Part shown: piece by piece, positions 1 to 10,661 of the stretch
Position numbering within the stretch: position 1 is the stretch's first letter
How the letters are laid out: each line of letters opens with the position of its first letter
Assembly: GCA_965153355.1 (NCBI GenBank)
Contig: OZ231126.1
Span: forward strand, 7,564,001 to 7,628,000
Length of the DNA: 64,000 nucleotides
Reading direction: 5' to 3'
From: Flaccisagitta enflata
Taxonomy: Eukaryota; Chaetognatha; Sagittoidea; Aphragmophora
Position numbers and translations under genes: made by a program
Notes under the pieces: generated by a model
The model's database searches: none
What the model was told of the DNA's origin: nothing
The model's input: only the letters and a program-made list of their open reading frames with translations

Positions 1-915
1 ATCAACCAACGCGGGTAACACGTAGTCCTCAACCTCGGGTACACGACCATATCCAACAATCACCCCTCACGACCTCCAACGGGCCGTCAACTGCTTCCTT
101 CTCGGCGACGTCGACGAACCTCCGCCGCCGCGTTTTCAAACGTTCACCAACGCCAAAGTACGACCCTCAGCATCGTGAAACTTTTATGGAAGGTACTTCT
201 GATAGTGTTCTACAACATTCAATCTCGATAGCAGCTATTTTTAATCGTCAAGCAGCTTTACTAGTCGACGAAAGATCGTCCTCGACGAACCGCCGCCGAC
301 GCCATCTTGTAATCGTTCTCGAATCGCCAAATCTTGCTCTATCGACTTCAGCTCGGAGTTAGTAGTCCCTCACATCGTGCTTTACCTTCCCAACAACCGG
401 CATCACTTAATTCCTTCGCCAAGTGGCTCGTCCGCGCATCCGAATCACACTAAACCGCGACCGTCGATTACTACTACTTTAACATCGAATTGACGGCGTC
501 TCGCGCATCTAACGACCACCATCTCCGGGAATCAGCATCAGCAAAGTCTAAATTACCTTCCCAACGATCGACAGCACTCAGCTCCTCCGCCAAGCAGCCC
601 GTCGAGGTCCTCAAACAGCATCTCTACGCGACCGAAGCTTATTTCAACTTTAACATCAACTTGACGATCTACTGCTCATTCTACAGTCGCCAATCGACTT
701 CAGCAGCCCCCAAGGACTTCAGTCCACGCATTCCAACCCTCGTCATCGCGTCAATTCGCTCTCCAGTCTCCCGTTGACGTCGTCTAACTTCATTACTGCA
801 ACATAACTCAACAGCAAATTCACTCAAATGAGTTCCTCTCAAAAAAGTTGTGTGTAGCCAAAATACACATGTTTCTCAGCTTTCTCTCGTCACTCAGCAG
901 CAATTATACTCACAG
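1..915 (+). other. 5' leader of Ty3/gypsy element
   Basis: This stretch lies upstream of gag and has no convincing ORF of its own. It is rich in CGACG/TCGTC words and has a weak internal duplication: the phrase TTCCCAAC followed by CGCCAAG and a CTCGTC/CCCGTC word recurs near 390-440 and 560-610. It should be the untranslated leader between the primer binding site and gag. The 5' LTR and the binding site are not visible, so the element begins left of the window. Confidence 0.55.
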
Positions 916-2295
916 ATGAGTAAAACAAACGGCCAAGACGATCATCCACACGTCTCCTCCTTTGATCCATCCTTCCTGTCATCACCAGCTCGTCGTCGTT
1001 ACAGACCAGCATCCCCATTAGATGAAGACGAAGGACCAAGTAATCATTTCTCCTTTCAGTCCACCCAAGTGCCATCCTTGCTTGACATTGACGTCCGCAA
1101 CGGGGTCAGGTCTTACCCTGACCAAGCAACAGCACCAACTGCAGCATCAGCCCCAGCAACAGCCGACAGAATGAGTGCTGAAGAACAGTTGGCCAAGATG
1201 GCCGAGTTGCATTTGGCACAACAAAAACAGATGGATGCAGCCAATGTTTTCGCCAACAGACAAGCTGAGCAGCTACTGGAGTCGCAGAGGCAACTACAGC
1301 AGGCACAGGAGCATATCAAAAAGCTTTCAGATGCCTTTGAATCCCTGTCGACCCGGCAACAGCAGGAACCTCGACCACTCACTCTCACAACAGCTCCAAA
1401 GAAGAAGCCTGAACTGCCCCCCTTTGATAGAAAGAATATCCTGATTTGGATCCGAAGGGTACAAGCAGCATACCAGAGAGTAGGCGTTGTCGATTCCAAG
1501 GATAAGTTTGCTTGGTTAGAAAGCATGTTCCAGGTTGGACTGAATCCAACCATCGACGGCTACATGTATGGAACAAACACAGAAGTTGATTGGACCAACT
1601 TTTTGCAATACTTAAAAGATGAGTATGGTCCAACAAAAAGGCAGAAGGCTCAAAAGCTTATGAGTGATAATCCTCGCCATGATTTGAAGCCATCACAATT
1701 CCTTCAACAACTCCAAGAGGATACCAAGGATGCGACAGTCGACGACATCTTGAAGGAACATGTCCTCAAGACCATTCCTCCCCGGATCCGCGAGATAATG
1801 GGGAAAGAAGTAGAGCAGATGACTGCCAAGGAAGTAGCAAAAGCGGCTGATGATTTTTTCGATCGGCAGGGCAAGCCACTTGAGAAAGCAGTCAACCCTG
1901 TCAATCATGTTTCAAACTCCTCGTCCACTTCCTCCAACGCCGCATCCACGTCCGCCAGCGCCTCTCACTCCTCATCCTCATCCTCCTCGCACTTCACAGC
2001 CGCCTTTAGCGACGAAGAGGAGACAGATGTAAACTTTGTCAGGAGAAATGGCGGTAGAAGTGGTCAGCAGCAGCGTGGTCGCAGCCGCAGCCGTCCGGGT
2101 TTCAGCAGGAATTCTTCCAACGCTTCGTCAAGCCGCCAGCAGCAGCAGAACGGTTCGACCCCGTCACATCCGCCAGGAACATGCACTTGGCACAGAAGAT
2201 TCGGCGACAAAACACGCAGATGTGTGACAGACTGCCCTCAACATAAATCCTTCATGGCTAAGCAGGGAAACGGTCAAGGGGGCCGACGTCAGTGA
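916..2295 (+). CDS. gag: Gag of CsRn1-type Ty3/gypsy retrotransposon
   Basis: Gag forms the particle that packages the element RNA. The frame is open from 850, but the first ATG is at 916 (MSKTNGQ), giving 459 residues. It has a Q/A-rich coiled-coil-like stretch at about residues 90-160. A capsid-like core follows at about 170-330 (IWIRRVQAAYQRVG, WTNFLQYLKDEYGPTKRQKA), then a Ser-rich linker and an Arg/Gln-rich basic segment. Near the C-terminus is a zinc motif C423-x2-H-x9-C-x3-C440 with the phrase HRRFGDK between. This CHCC form, rather than the usual CCHC knuckle, is a known mark of the CsRn1 clade. The frame ends at TGA 2293-2295 and overlaps the pol frame by about 30 nt. Confidence 0.9.
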   Translation: MSKTNGQDDHPHVSSFDPSFLSSPARRRYRPASPLDEDEGPSNHFSFQSTQVPSLLDIDVRNGVRSYPDQATAPTAASAPATADRMSAEEQLAKMAELHLAQQKQMDAANVFANRQAEQLLESQRQLQQAQEHIKKLSDAFESLSTRQQQEPRPLTLTTAPKKKPELPPFDRKNILIWIRRVQAAYQRVGVVDSKDKFAWLESMFQVGLNPTIDGYMYGTNTEVDWTNFLQYLKDEYGPTKRQKAQKLMSDNPRHDLKPSQFLQQLQEDTKDATVDDILKEHVLKTIPPRIREIMGKEVEQMTAKEVAKAADDFFDRQGKPLEKAVNPVNHVSNSSSTSSNAASTSASASHSSSSSSSHFTAAFSDEEETDVNFVRRNGGRSGQQQRGRSRSRPGFSRNSSNASSSRQQQQNGSTPSHPPGTCTWHRRFGDKTRRCVTDCPQHKSFMAKQGNGQGGRRQ

Positions 2296-2309
2296 ACGCG
2301 GCGACCCCC
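2265..2309 (+). promoter_or_regulatory. Probable -1 ribosomal frameshift signal between gag and pol
   Basis: GGGAAAC at 2265-2271 is read in the gag frame as G GGA AAC, the classical X XXY YYZ slippery arrangement. Slipping back one base gives GGG AAA and enters the pol frame, which is open from 2262. After a 6-nt spacer (2272-2277), GGGGG at 2278-2282 can pair with CCCCC at 2305-2309, and CCG at 2283-2285 with CGG at 2299-2301, forming a GC-rich stem with a short bulge. The gag stop codon lies in the loop of this stem. Slippery site, spacer and stem are all seen directly; their use in translation is inference. Confidence 0.8.
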
Positions 2310-5300
2310 TCTTCTTCAAACAACAACATAAAAAACAATTTACTTTACGTTCACGACGCCTCTACCCAGCAGAAATGGCTAATCGACGGAGGCGCCGTCC
2401 TTTCAATCATTCCTCCCACCCTCGCCCAAAGATTAAATGGCCCAACAGCAACGCAACTCCAAGCAGCAAATGGTACAAAGATCCCTTGTTTTGGAGTGAG
2501 AAACATGACCATCAACCTCGCTGATAGAAAGATCCTGTTTCCAGTGACAATTGCTGATGTGAAGCAGCCCATACTCGGCGCTGACTTTCTCGCCCATGCA
2601 TATCTTGCGCCTAATCATCGCGACGGGACGTTGATTGATATAAAGGACATGTCTGTGTTGAGAGCTAACATTGAAAGAGACGCCGAGCCAATCAGAATAA
2701 ATCATGTCAGCCAAGCAACAGATCCGTATTATCAACTGCTTGATAATAAATTTCCAAATCTCTCTAATCCTTCCTTTCGTGTGAAAGAAGTTGATCACGG
2801 GGTTCTTCACCACATCCCAACGGATGGCCCCCCTGTCCAAGCCAGAGCCAGGAAACTGGACCCGGAAAAGCTTGCAGTAGCCAAGGCAGAGATTGACAAG
2901 CTAGTTGAATTGGGAGTTTGCGAGCGCGGAAAATCTGAATGGTCGTCGCCTCTACTCGTTACCACCAAACCGTGTAACTCACCTTGCACGTGTGAGAAAG
3001 AAAAACCATGTGGTGGATGGAGAGTCTGTGGTGACTATCGAAGACTCAACCACATGACCACCACAGATCGATATCCGGTACGAAACCTTCAGGATTTTAA
3101 CTCTGATTTAAGAGGAAAGAAGATTTTCAGTAAAGTTGATTTACTGAAAGGGTATCATCAGATACCAGTGAATCCGGCTGATGTGAGAAAAACAGCCGTG
3201 ATCACACCCTTCGGCCTTTTTGTGTTTCCTCGTTGTCCATTTGGACTAAAGAATGCCGGTCAAGACTTTCAACGGTTGATGGACCGGATTCTCGGCGACG
3301 TTCCTCATACATTCGTCTACTTAGACGATATACTCATCGCCTCCGAAACGAAGGAACAGCACATGGAAGACCTCAAGCGTGTCTTCAAAATATTGGAAGA
3401 GAATGGCCTTGTTGTCAATAGGAAGAAGTGTATTCTTGGTGTCTCCGAAATTGAGTTCCTTGGACATCTCTGCAATGAGCAGGGAATCAAGCCTCTTCCA
3501 GCCAAAGTAGACGCCATCAAAAAGGTTAAACCTCCCACCACCATCAAGGAGTTGCAGCGCTTTCTCGGGATGGTTAATTACTATCGACGGTTTATCAAGA
3601 AAGCAGCTCACCATCTCTTCCACTTATTTGAGTGCCTTGGTAACAAACCCAAAAAGTTGGATTGGACTCAAGACATGGCAAACTCATTCGAAGCCATAAA
3701 GTCAGCACTGGCAAATGCAGCTATGCTCCACCACCCCGACTCTAAACTGCCTCTCGCCATCACCTCTGATGCCTCGGACGTGGCAATGGGAGCCGTCCTC
3801 GAGCAGCGAGGCCCAAATGGATGGGAACCGTTGGCCTTCTTTTCGAAGAAGTTATCAACTCCACAGCAGAGATGGCCTCCATATGATCGGGAGCTTAACG
3901 CAGCGCACAAGTCTATCCGCCACTTCAAACATATGGTGGAAGGCAGAGCCTTCAGTCTCTATACTGACCACCAGAGTCTGGTGCCATCGATGGCCAAGAA
4001 GACTGAGGCACAGACAGCCAGACAGGCCAATCAACTCTCGGAAATATCCGAGTACACCACGGATATCCGTTACTTGGAAGGCAAAAGTAACGTGGTTGCC
4101 GATGCACTCTCTCGTCCGAATGGTGAAGGAAAGGATGGACCACCAGCAGTCTCCAACATCACCAAACCGTCAAAGATCCTTCCTGAGCATGAATTCCTAA
4201 AGGAAATCAACAAAATGCGAGCCAATGGCACTCTGGGTGTGTATCTTGAAGAAACAGACGGTTTCGAGGAAGATATCGACGAGCAACTTGCTGATGCAAA
4301 TGAGGACTCTGACGAACAACTGCAGCAGCAGCAGCAGGCAGCAACGTCTGACCCATTCGATGAAGCTGAGGAAAGACTTGAGCGTCTAATCAACACTCAA
4401 AAAACAGCGTCGAAAACGCCACCTCCTCCCTCCACTGCAACTTCAGCAACTTCCTCAACTCCCTCGTCGACTTCCAAACGTTCTCGCCAGCGCAAGGCGG
4501 TCACTTTCGCGTCGCCAGTCGTCTCGAGCAGTGCCTCCATCTCTTCGGTGTCACCTCCAACTCCAAATGACGACCTGCAGCAACTGGACATCTTCTTCAA
4601 GGAGCAAATGCAGCAGCATCCAGAGCTCCAACGCTTCGTCGACAAACCAACATCAGCAACGGCGCAGCCTCAGCAGCAGCAGCCCGAGCAGCAGTCGACT
4701 CCCGTCAGCAGCAGCAGCGACAGCGGCAGTAACCTCGTGGATAAGCCAGTTCCCGATGAGAAACTCCAAAACCTCCAGCTTGTGGTCAATTCCATTGACC
4801 ATTATGCAATAGACATGGAAGATCTTGCACGCCAGCAAGCCCTCGATCCCGACTTCCAGCGGCTCCTTAGAGACCCTCGCACTGGACTTAGCTTCAGAAA
4901 GATTAAAGTCGGCACAACCTTTCTCCATGTTGACATTTCGAATGGTCCAGCCAGGCCTTTTGTGCCACATTCATTCCGTCGACGAATCTTCAACGTCATT
5001 CATGGCTTAGGCCATCCTGGAGTGGAACGGACGCGACAGTCAATTTCAGACAAGTTTGTTTGGCCAAGCATGCGCCAGGATGTCACACAATGGGCCAGAG
5101 AATGCCTCCCTTGTCAGCAGGCGAAAATTCAACGCCACACGGTTCCGCCCATTGCAGAATTTGCAGTCCCAGCCAAAAGATTCCAGCATGTTCATATTGA
5201 TTTGGTCTCGATGCCACACTCTAACGGCTGCAATCATCTTCTGACAATCGTCGATAGGTTTTCGAGATGGCCGGCTGCTTTCCCAATTTCTGACATCAAT

Positions 5301-6557
5301 GCTGACACTGTCCTTGACACATTCGCACATGGCTGGATCTCAGCTCATGGGGTACCAGAGGTAGTAACGTCTGACCGCGGAAGTCAGTTTTCTTCAACCA
5401 TTTTTACTCAGCTGATGAAAACATGGGGGATTAAGCACCTGATGACCACTGCTTATCACCCAGAAGCAAATGGAATGGTGGAACGTCTCCACAGAAGGCT
5501 TAAGGAGAGCCTCATTGCCTTAGGCAACGACGACCGTCACGGGTGGTACTGGAAGCTCCCCTTGACACTTTTAGCTCTCCGCACTACCGTTAAACCGGAT
5601 ATAGGGGCCTCTCCATCGGATCTAGTTTATGGCGAAGGGTTGACCGTCCCAGGTCAACTTCTAGGGCCTCCTAGCATGACAGACGAAGAACTCTTGCGTG
5701 CACAAAGAGCATCTCTCAACAACCTCAGGGTTGAAGTAGAAAGACTGCAACCGAAGCCGACATCGACTCATCGAAATCCCCAGGTGCACATCCCGGAGGA
5801 ATTGTCAACAGCTTCGCATGTTTTGGTTCGAAAGGGTCTACAGCCTTCCCTCACAGCACCGTACTCGGGCCCATACAGAGTTCTAGAGCGTCATCAGCAT
5901 GGATTCAGGATTCAGATTCCGGGCAGAGATTCTGAAATCATCAACATCTCTCGTCTCAAGCCAGCCATCGTCGCTAGAGAAGATGAGGAAGCAGAAGAAG
6001 ATCCTCTCAACATCACTCCTCCTTCGCCTCCTCCTCCTGGTCGCCCTCCAGGTCTCAGGACACGTGTCCCGGACCCAACTTCGAGAGTCACTCGCAGTTC
6101 TTCACAAAGACAGACGACCAGGAATGAGCCCATCCGTCAAATTCCTTCTCAGCAGCCGTGCTCGAGCCGAGATGTTCCAGGGGAACCTCTCCCTGACTCA
6201 CCTCCTTCTCCTCCTCGACGTCGTCGTCAACCAATCAGACGCGCTCCAGTGGAAGACGACCAGCCAATCGACCCAACAGGCAGAGTCGATGTGCCAGACG
6301 ATCCCAATCTTCCCTCCTGTCCGGATCCAGTTGGTGAAACTATAATCGCCGACGCTTTCCCTCACCTGCCAGATCCCCTGTGCAGGGATCCAAACGACGT
6401 CGACCAACCACTTGTGCCGTCCAATCCTAACCCTCAAGGGGGCGCAAGAAATAGGGTTTTGTCATTCTCCAAACCCAAGAAAGGTGACTTTTCGTACCGC
6501 AGAAAGAGACCAGATGTATCTGCAATCGCAAAACTCATTAAAAACAATCTCGATTAA
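2265..6557 (+). CDS. pol: Pol polyprotein of CsRn1-type Ty3/gypsy retrotransposon
   Basis: The frame is uninterrupted, about 1430 codons, and is entered by the -1 shift at 2265-2271. No upstream ATG is needed. Counting from the GTG at 2292, it has a protease-like segment at about residue 32 (LIDGGAVLSIIPP), reverse transcriptase with the YLDD box at 343-346, RNase H (SDAS, Asp 493; YTDHQSL), and an integrase H-H-C-C zinc domain (HGLGHPG to CLPCQQAK). The integrase core has Asp970, Asp1028 and Glu1064, so the D,D-35-E spacing is kept. A Q/S/P-rich linker of about 200 residues separates RNase H from integrase, and the C-terminal tail is Pro/Arg-rich. The protease has DGG where DTG or DSG is usual; this may impair cleavage or be a copy-specific change. 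Otherwise the copy looks intact and young. Confidence 0.92.
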   Translation, partial: GKRSRGPTSVNAATPSSSNNNIKNNLLYVHDASTQQKWLIDGGAVLSIIPPTLAQRLNGPTATQLQAANGTKIPCFGVRNMTINLADRKILFPVTIADVKQPILGADFLAHAYLAPNHRDGTLIDIKDMSVLRANIERDAEPIRINHVSQATDPYYQLLDNKFPNLSNPSFRVKEVDHGVLHHIPTDGPPVQARARKLDPEKLAVAKAEIDKLVELGVCERGKSEWSSPLLVTTKPCNSPCTCEKEKPCGGWRVCGDYRRLNHMTTTDRYPVRNLQDFNSDLRGKKIFSKVDLLKGYHQIPVNPADVRKTAVITPFGLFVFPRCPFGLKNAGQDFQRLMDRILGDVPHTFVYLDDILIASETKEQHMEDLKRVFKILEENGLVVNRKKCILGVSEIEFLGHLCNEQGIKPLPAKVDAIKKVKPPTTIKELQRFLGMVNYYRRFIKKAAHHLFHLFECLGNKPKKLDWTQDMANSFEAIKSALANAAMLHHPDSKLPLAITSDASDVAMGAVLEQRGPNGWEPLAFFSKKLSTPQQRWPPYDRELNAAHKSIRHFKHMVEGRAFSLYTDHQSLVPSMAKKTEAQTARQANQLSEISEYTTDIRYLEGKSNVVADALSRPNGEGKDGPPAVSNITKPSKILPEHEFLKEINKMRANGTLGVYLEETDGFEEDIDEQLADANEDSDEQLQQQQQAATSDPFDEAEERLERLINTQKTASKTPPPPSTATSATSSTPSSTSKRSRQRKAVTFASPVVSSSASISSVSPPTPNDDLQQLDIFFKEQMQQHPELQRFVDKPTSATAQPQQQQPEQQSTPVSSSSDSGSNLVDKPVPDEKLQNLQLVVNSIDHYAIDMEDLARQQALDPDFQRLLRDPRTGLSFRKIKVGTTFLHVDISNGPARPFVPHSFRRRIFNVIHGLGHPGVERTRQSISDKFVWPSMRQDVTQWARECLPCQQAKIQRHTVPPIAEFAVPAKRFQHVHIDLVSMPHSNGCNHLLTIVDRFSRWPAAFPISDINADTVLDTFAHGWISAHGVPEVVTSDRGSQFSSTIFTQLMKTWGIKHLMTTAYHPEANGMVERLHRRLKESLIALGNDDRHGWYWKLPLTLLALRTTVKPDIGASPSDLVYGEGLTVPGQLLGPPSMTDEELLRAQRASLNNLRVEVERLQPKPTSTHRNPQVHIPEELSTASHVLVRKGLQPSLTAPYSGPYRVLERHQHGFRIQIPGRDSEIINISRLKPAIVAREDEEAEEDPLNITPPSPPPPGRPPGLRTRVPDPTSRVTRSSSQRQTTRNEPIRQIPSQQPCSSRDVPGEPLPDSPPSPPRRRRQPIRRAPVEDDQPIDPTGRVDVPDDPNLPSCPDPVGETIIADAFPHLPDPLCRDPNDVDQPLVPSNPNPQGGARNRVLSFSKPKKGDFSYRRKRPDVSAIAKLIKNNLD

Positions 6558-6839
6558 CTACAAATTGGTATGTTAGTGTGAATCAGTCCATTTTCCTCAT
6601 ACTGTAGTATGCAATCTCTTTTTACTCTTCCTCCGTCGGTCTCCCTTCTCTAACCATGAACTCACTTACGTTAGTGTTTCCTATCTCATATAGTTTTATC
6701 GACCGCGTGTATATTATTCTCATATAAATGCTATCTCTCATACTCTCCTACCTCATCGTTACCTGTTACTTCGGTAGTTTCTGTGTTCATCACGTCATGA
6801 GATTCCTCCCGTTCATTTACGTGCGAAATCTAGGGGGCG
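6558..6839 (+). other. Element 3' untranslated region with polypurine-tract-like end
   Basis: This is a T-rich stretch with no ORF after the pol stop. It ends in CGAAATCTAGGGGGCG, whose purine run at 6832-6837 lies directly before a TG dinucleotide at 6840. That is the position expected of the polypurine tract that primes plus-strand synthesis next to a 3' LTR. Confidence 0.5.
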
Positions 6840-9302
6840 TGTAGCTCTCATGCGTCTCCTGCCTTTATTCCTGCCCAGTAGCCTTATGATAGCTGTTTAC
6901 TTATATGTCCTTTAATCTCATTTGCATATTGAGGTAGCTTTTGTGTTTATTGTTTCCGTCTCGTCATGGGCTTTCACATGGTGTAAGTATCATCACCATA
7001 GGTTATGTGGTTCATGAGTTATGGCACTTTTTCTATTGTGCCTCATTTGCATATTGCTGTCGTATGTTTTATTATTTAGCAAAATAAATTGTACACCCGT
7101 ACGTATAGTAGAAATTGGATATCTGTTACGGTTGCTTAGATATGGGCATTTTTGTATTTCACCATGCTTTCCTATGGGGCGGCTTGTCCAATGGTGGTGA
7201 GCCTCATCGGATATCACCGCATATTGTGGCGACCTTAATGAGGCCTCAGATGTCTTGCTGGGAGCCTCATTCATCCTATTTCTCTCATTTTAAAATAAAG
7301 GGTTCAGTATTAACCCCTTTACATATGTCCCTTCCAGGCGGTAGTTCCGGTCTGTTTTTATAGTGGTGATCACCCACTGCAATGCCTGGATGAACCCTGG
7401 ACCTTTGGATCCGAGGTCAAGTCCCTTACCCATGTCGCCACGGCGGCTGCATGGACTTACCTCCCAAAGCTTAGGGTGGTTTCTCCTTTGCCCTTACCTT
7501 TAAGCTCACTGCTTAGGATTTTCCTAAGTTTGGTCTGTTTTATGTGAGCACCTACTTGTAGTTATGCTAGAGCTATAAAACTTTACACACTGATGAGTTA
7601 TTGATAAGAAGATGTTTGGGTTTTTAGATTTCTCATTTTTGGTCAGGCTCACTGGCCCTGCCCTTTTTCGTTTGTGTTGGATTATCTCTATCTCTCAATT
7701 TTGCTTAATTTATGCAAAGAGGCCAATTGTTTTCTCCCCTTAGCTTTGTCCTCTCGTTTTAGGAAGAATGTTTTTTGTCACCAAGGTCACATGTGTCACA
7801 GGTTCCTCCCCTTGGTCTCTTCCTCTTCAAAGATGGCTGCCGCCATGGCACCAGCTTTTACTCAGACTGTTAACCTTTGAAATCGTTTCCTTTCAGTCTG
7901 GTTCTTCGATTTTAGGCTCAAGCCTATGTTTTGTGCTCCTGTTTTTATTGATGTTTTAATAAGAGGCTAAGGCCTTGTGAGCAAACTCTGTGCATTATTG
8001 CATGGGTGATAACCCCAGCATAATAAGTTCCCTAAGGGTACCCATGGAGCTGCCCCTGCCTCTGACCCTTTCCATGGACTGCAGACTATGATATAAGGCT
8101 AAAGCCTTAATAACTTGTTAGTGGCATTTGCCTATCAATGTGATAACTTAAAGACATTATTAAGACTTGTATGGAGTCCAAGTCGGTCGGATGTCATATA
8201 AAGGGTAAAATTAAAATTAGGATTTGTTAATTGAAAAGTTAAAGTTAAGCAAAATGGAAGTGGTTGATGTTGTAAGCTAAAGGGTTAGGGTTTAGTTAAA
8301 GAGTTAAAGGTGCAAGAGGGTTTAAGGATAATAAGTTTATTAGGGTTAGGTTTGTTAGGGTTTAGTGTTTATCATATTAGTTAGGGTTTTAATATTTTAC
8401 ATTTAATATTTGTTATATAGCGTTTATCATTATAAGTCCTTCCGGTATGGGGCTACCTCTTAATGGAGGGGCTAATTGATGATACTTGGTGGTAATGTAG
8501 AATCCTTTTCACCCTAATATTTCTCCGTTATAGTTAAAGGTAACAGGTCATCCCATCAGTCTCTGTCTATTTTCTCCTATGAAATAACTTATCCCAGTAA
8601 AAGTATATACATATGGGTATCGTCTGAAAGCCCATACCCTACTTCCTCCTCTGGTCCAAATCTGAATACGGATTTTCCGTATTCTCAACCGTTTAGAAGT
8701 TAGCATATGCATATATGTGCCATTGACTTTTAATGGCTTTTTCCACCATTGACTTAGAACTCTTTTGGGAGTCACTGGGATTCGAACCCATGACCTTGGG
8801 GGTTGAAGCCAGGTCTTCTACCACCTTGGCCACCGAGGCAAGGTTGGTTATTAGCTTTGTTCCTCTGTTATTATAGTTATTGTAGTCCCAAGGATTTGCC
8901 TTGGCATCTTATGCTAGAAGCCCATTAGCCTTTTGTCCTAATCAGAAGCCCCACTTTGGAGCTTCCAGTTTCTTCTTGCTCAGAGTCCAAAGCTTCGCCT
9001 TGGTTGCTTAGATACCGGTGATGCCACCCTCTTTTTCTCCCTTAAGGTTAGGCGCCAATGTTTGAATTGGATCACCGGCTTGGCTCGGCAGCATGGCCGA
9101 CCTTAGAGATTTTTCCCCTTAGCTCTGGTTAGTTGAGCTTGGCTCTCACGCCTGGTAGAATCTCTCCTCGATTGTAAAGTGTTTTAATACTTATACTCTA
9201 ATAAAAGATAGATAAACTATCTTAAAGACTTTCGCCTTTTATTAATGCTTTTGGGGACTTATTAATTAAAATGCAGATATAGCTAAAATAGTTATATCTA
9301 CA
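6840..9302 (+). repeat. Putative 3' LTR of the gypsy element, 2.46 kb
   Basis: The block begins TGTAGCTC right after a G-run and ends CTACA three bases before a primer-binding-site-like sequence. That gives TG...CA ends as in LTRs. It contains no long ORF. AATAAA words occur at about 7083 and 7285, either of which could be the polyadenylation site. It also holds a cluster of TAGGGTT words at 8280-8390 and a tRNA-like stretch at 8767-8840. The length is unusual but not unknown for gypsy LTRs. No second LTR copy is inside the window, so the limits rest only on end signals and could be wrong. Confidence 0.45.
8767..8840 (-). repeat. tRNA-like sequence (degenerate tRNA or SINE head)
   Basis: On the minus strand there is an A-box-like TGGCCAAGGTGG and a perfect B-box GGTTCGAATCC inside a TGGG/CCCA T-arm, at normal spacing. 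The anticodon arm pairs only with a bulge, and the acceptor ends (GCCTCGG and TGACTCC) do not pair. It is therefore more likely a tRNA-derived relic than a working tRNA gene. Confidence 0.45.
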
Positions 9303-10050
9303 TATTGGTGAGCCCGACAACGAATGTAATTCTCCCAACCATCAGACCCCCCCGGGTTGAAAAGCTGAGTGCCCAGTAACCAATTCTACTGACAGCAGAG
9401 TAAACCTGGGGCCGATGCGTCGAGTACTTCAGTGGCCTTCCAACTTCATCTCCAAGGGACCCGAGACTCGGCCTCTTTCCGGAGGCTGTCAAGGGCAAAC
9501 GCTGAGCCCGCCCACCGCCCTGGAGATGGGCCATAAAGGGGGTTCGGTGCCAGAACCAACACCCTCCCCACAGGGTCCACGACTTCGGGGGCGCCAACGA
9601 GACCCTTAGGGGTTGTCAATCGATCTCGACCACGGGATTCCAGCTCGGGAGGCTCGACTGCATCCAACCAAACCGTCAAAACCGTTCCGCCATCCGCCAA
9701 TCGCCTGGTGGACGATCGACTTCAACAACAGCTTCCACGAGCCACTGCAGCCGAACCCGTGACTCGAGAGGGCTAAAAATTGGTGTCCACCTTCCTCAAC
9801 GTCTCGACTATCTACCCTGCGAGTTTCAACTCCCGGAGGCAACGGGAACCTCGATTCGGATGCGTCCGTCCTGAACTGCTTCACTTCCGACAGTCTCTTG
9901 AAGGAATCGCCAACTGCTCGTCATCCACAGCTCCCACGCGGCCGTGACGACACAGACACCTTCCCAGGACGTCACCCTACCTTCGACAACGTCCTCCTGC
10001 CCTCCGACACGACTCGTACTCCCGGTTGACACGCTTTTATTCCGATGAGG
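9303..10050 (+). other. Primer-binding-site-like sequence and leader-like DNA after the LTR
   Basis: TGGTGAGCCCGACAACG at 9306-9322 resembles the tRNA-Trp-type primer binding site of CsRn1 elements, which begins TGGTGACCCCGAC. It sits 3 nt after a CA. The following 700 bases have the CGACG/CTCC-rich composition of the leader at 1-915, although I cannot show clear base-level identity by eye. One reading is a second element head sharing the LTR, i.e. a recombined tandem copy cut off near 10.05 kb. No coding frame is convincing. Confidence 0.4.
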
Positions 10051-10304
10051 CGGGGTCCTACTGTATAATATAATATAACAGGTTGCCCAAGGGCAATATG
10101 TGGTCAGCGATACCCGTTGCCCTGCTTTGCATGATTTTGAAATGGTGTGAGAGGAAGCAGGGCAGCGCTCCGAAGGGGACGGATCCTGCAGAACACAGGG
10201 GGACTGCTCGTCCGTCTGTCCATCCGTCTCCCCATAGCTTCTCAGGTGCTGAGGCCCAGCCTCTCAGGCTCCGAAATCTACCAAATTTGAAATCCTCCCT
10301 CGCA

Positions 10305-10595
10305 GGCTTTGAATCTGAGAGGGCAGATTTCAGGCCTGAGAGGGCAGATTTCAGGTCTGAAAGGGGAGATCTAAGGCCGGAGAGGGCAGATTTCAGGCCT
10401 GGGATGGCAGATTTCAGACCTGAGAGGGAAGATTTCAGGCCTGAGAGGGCAGATTTCAGGCCTGAGAGGGCAGATTTAGGGCTTGAGAGGGCAGATTCAA
10501 GGCCTGAGATGGCAGATTTCAGGCCTGAGAGGGCAGATTTCAGGCCTGAGAGGACTGATTCAAGGCCTGAGAGGGTGGATTTTAGGTCTGAGAGG
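10305..10595 (+). repeat. 21-bp minisatellite
   Basis: About 13 imperfect tandem copies of a 21-bp unit built on GAGAGGGCAGATTTCAGG. The period is a multiple of three, so both strands show repetitive open frames of seven-residue periodicity. These are not genes. Confidence 0.85.
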
Positions 10596-10661
10596 GCCAA
10601 GGGGAGGGACAAATGGACGGATGGACGGAAGGACGAACAAAAGTCCCCCTGTGATCTACAG

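Noticed and set aside
8280-8390. TTAGGG-like cluster suggesting telomere DNA
   Set aside because: Only scattered TAGGGTT words with irregular spacing inside a putative LTR. Not a telomeric array.
8767-8840. Functional tRNA gene
   Set aside because: A and B boxes are good, but the acceptor stem does not pair and the anticodon arm is bulged.
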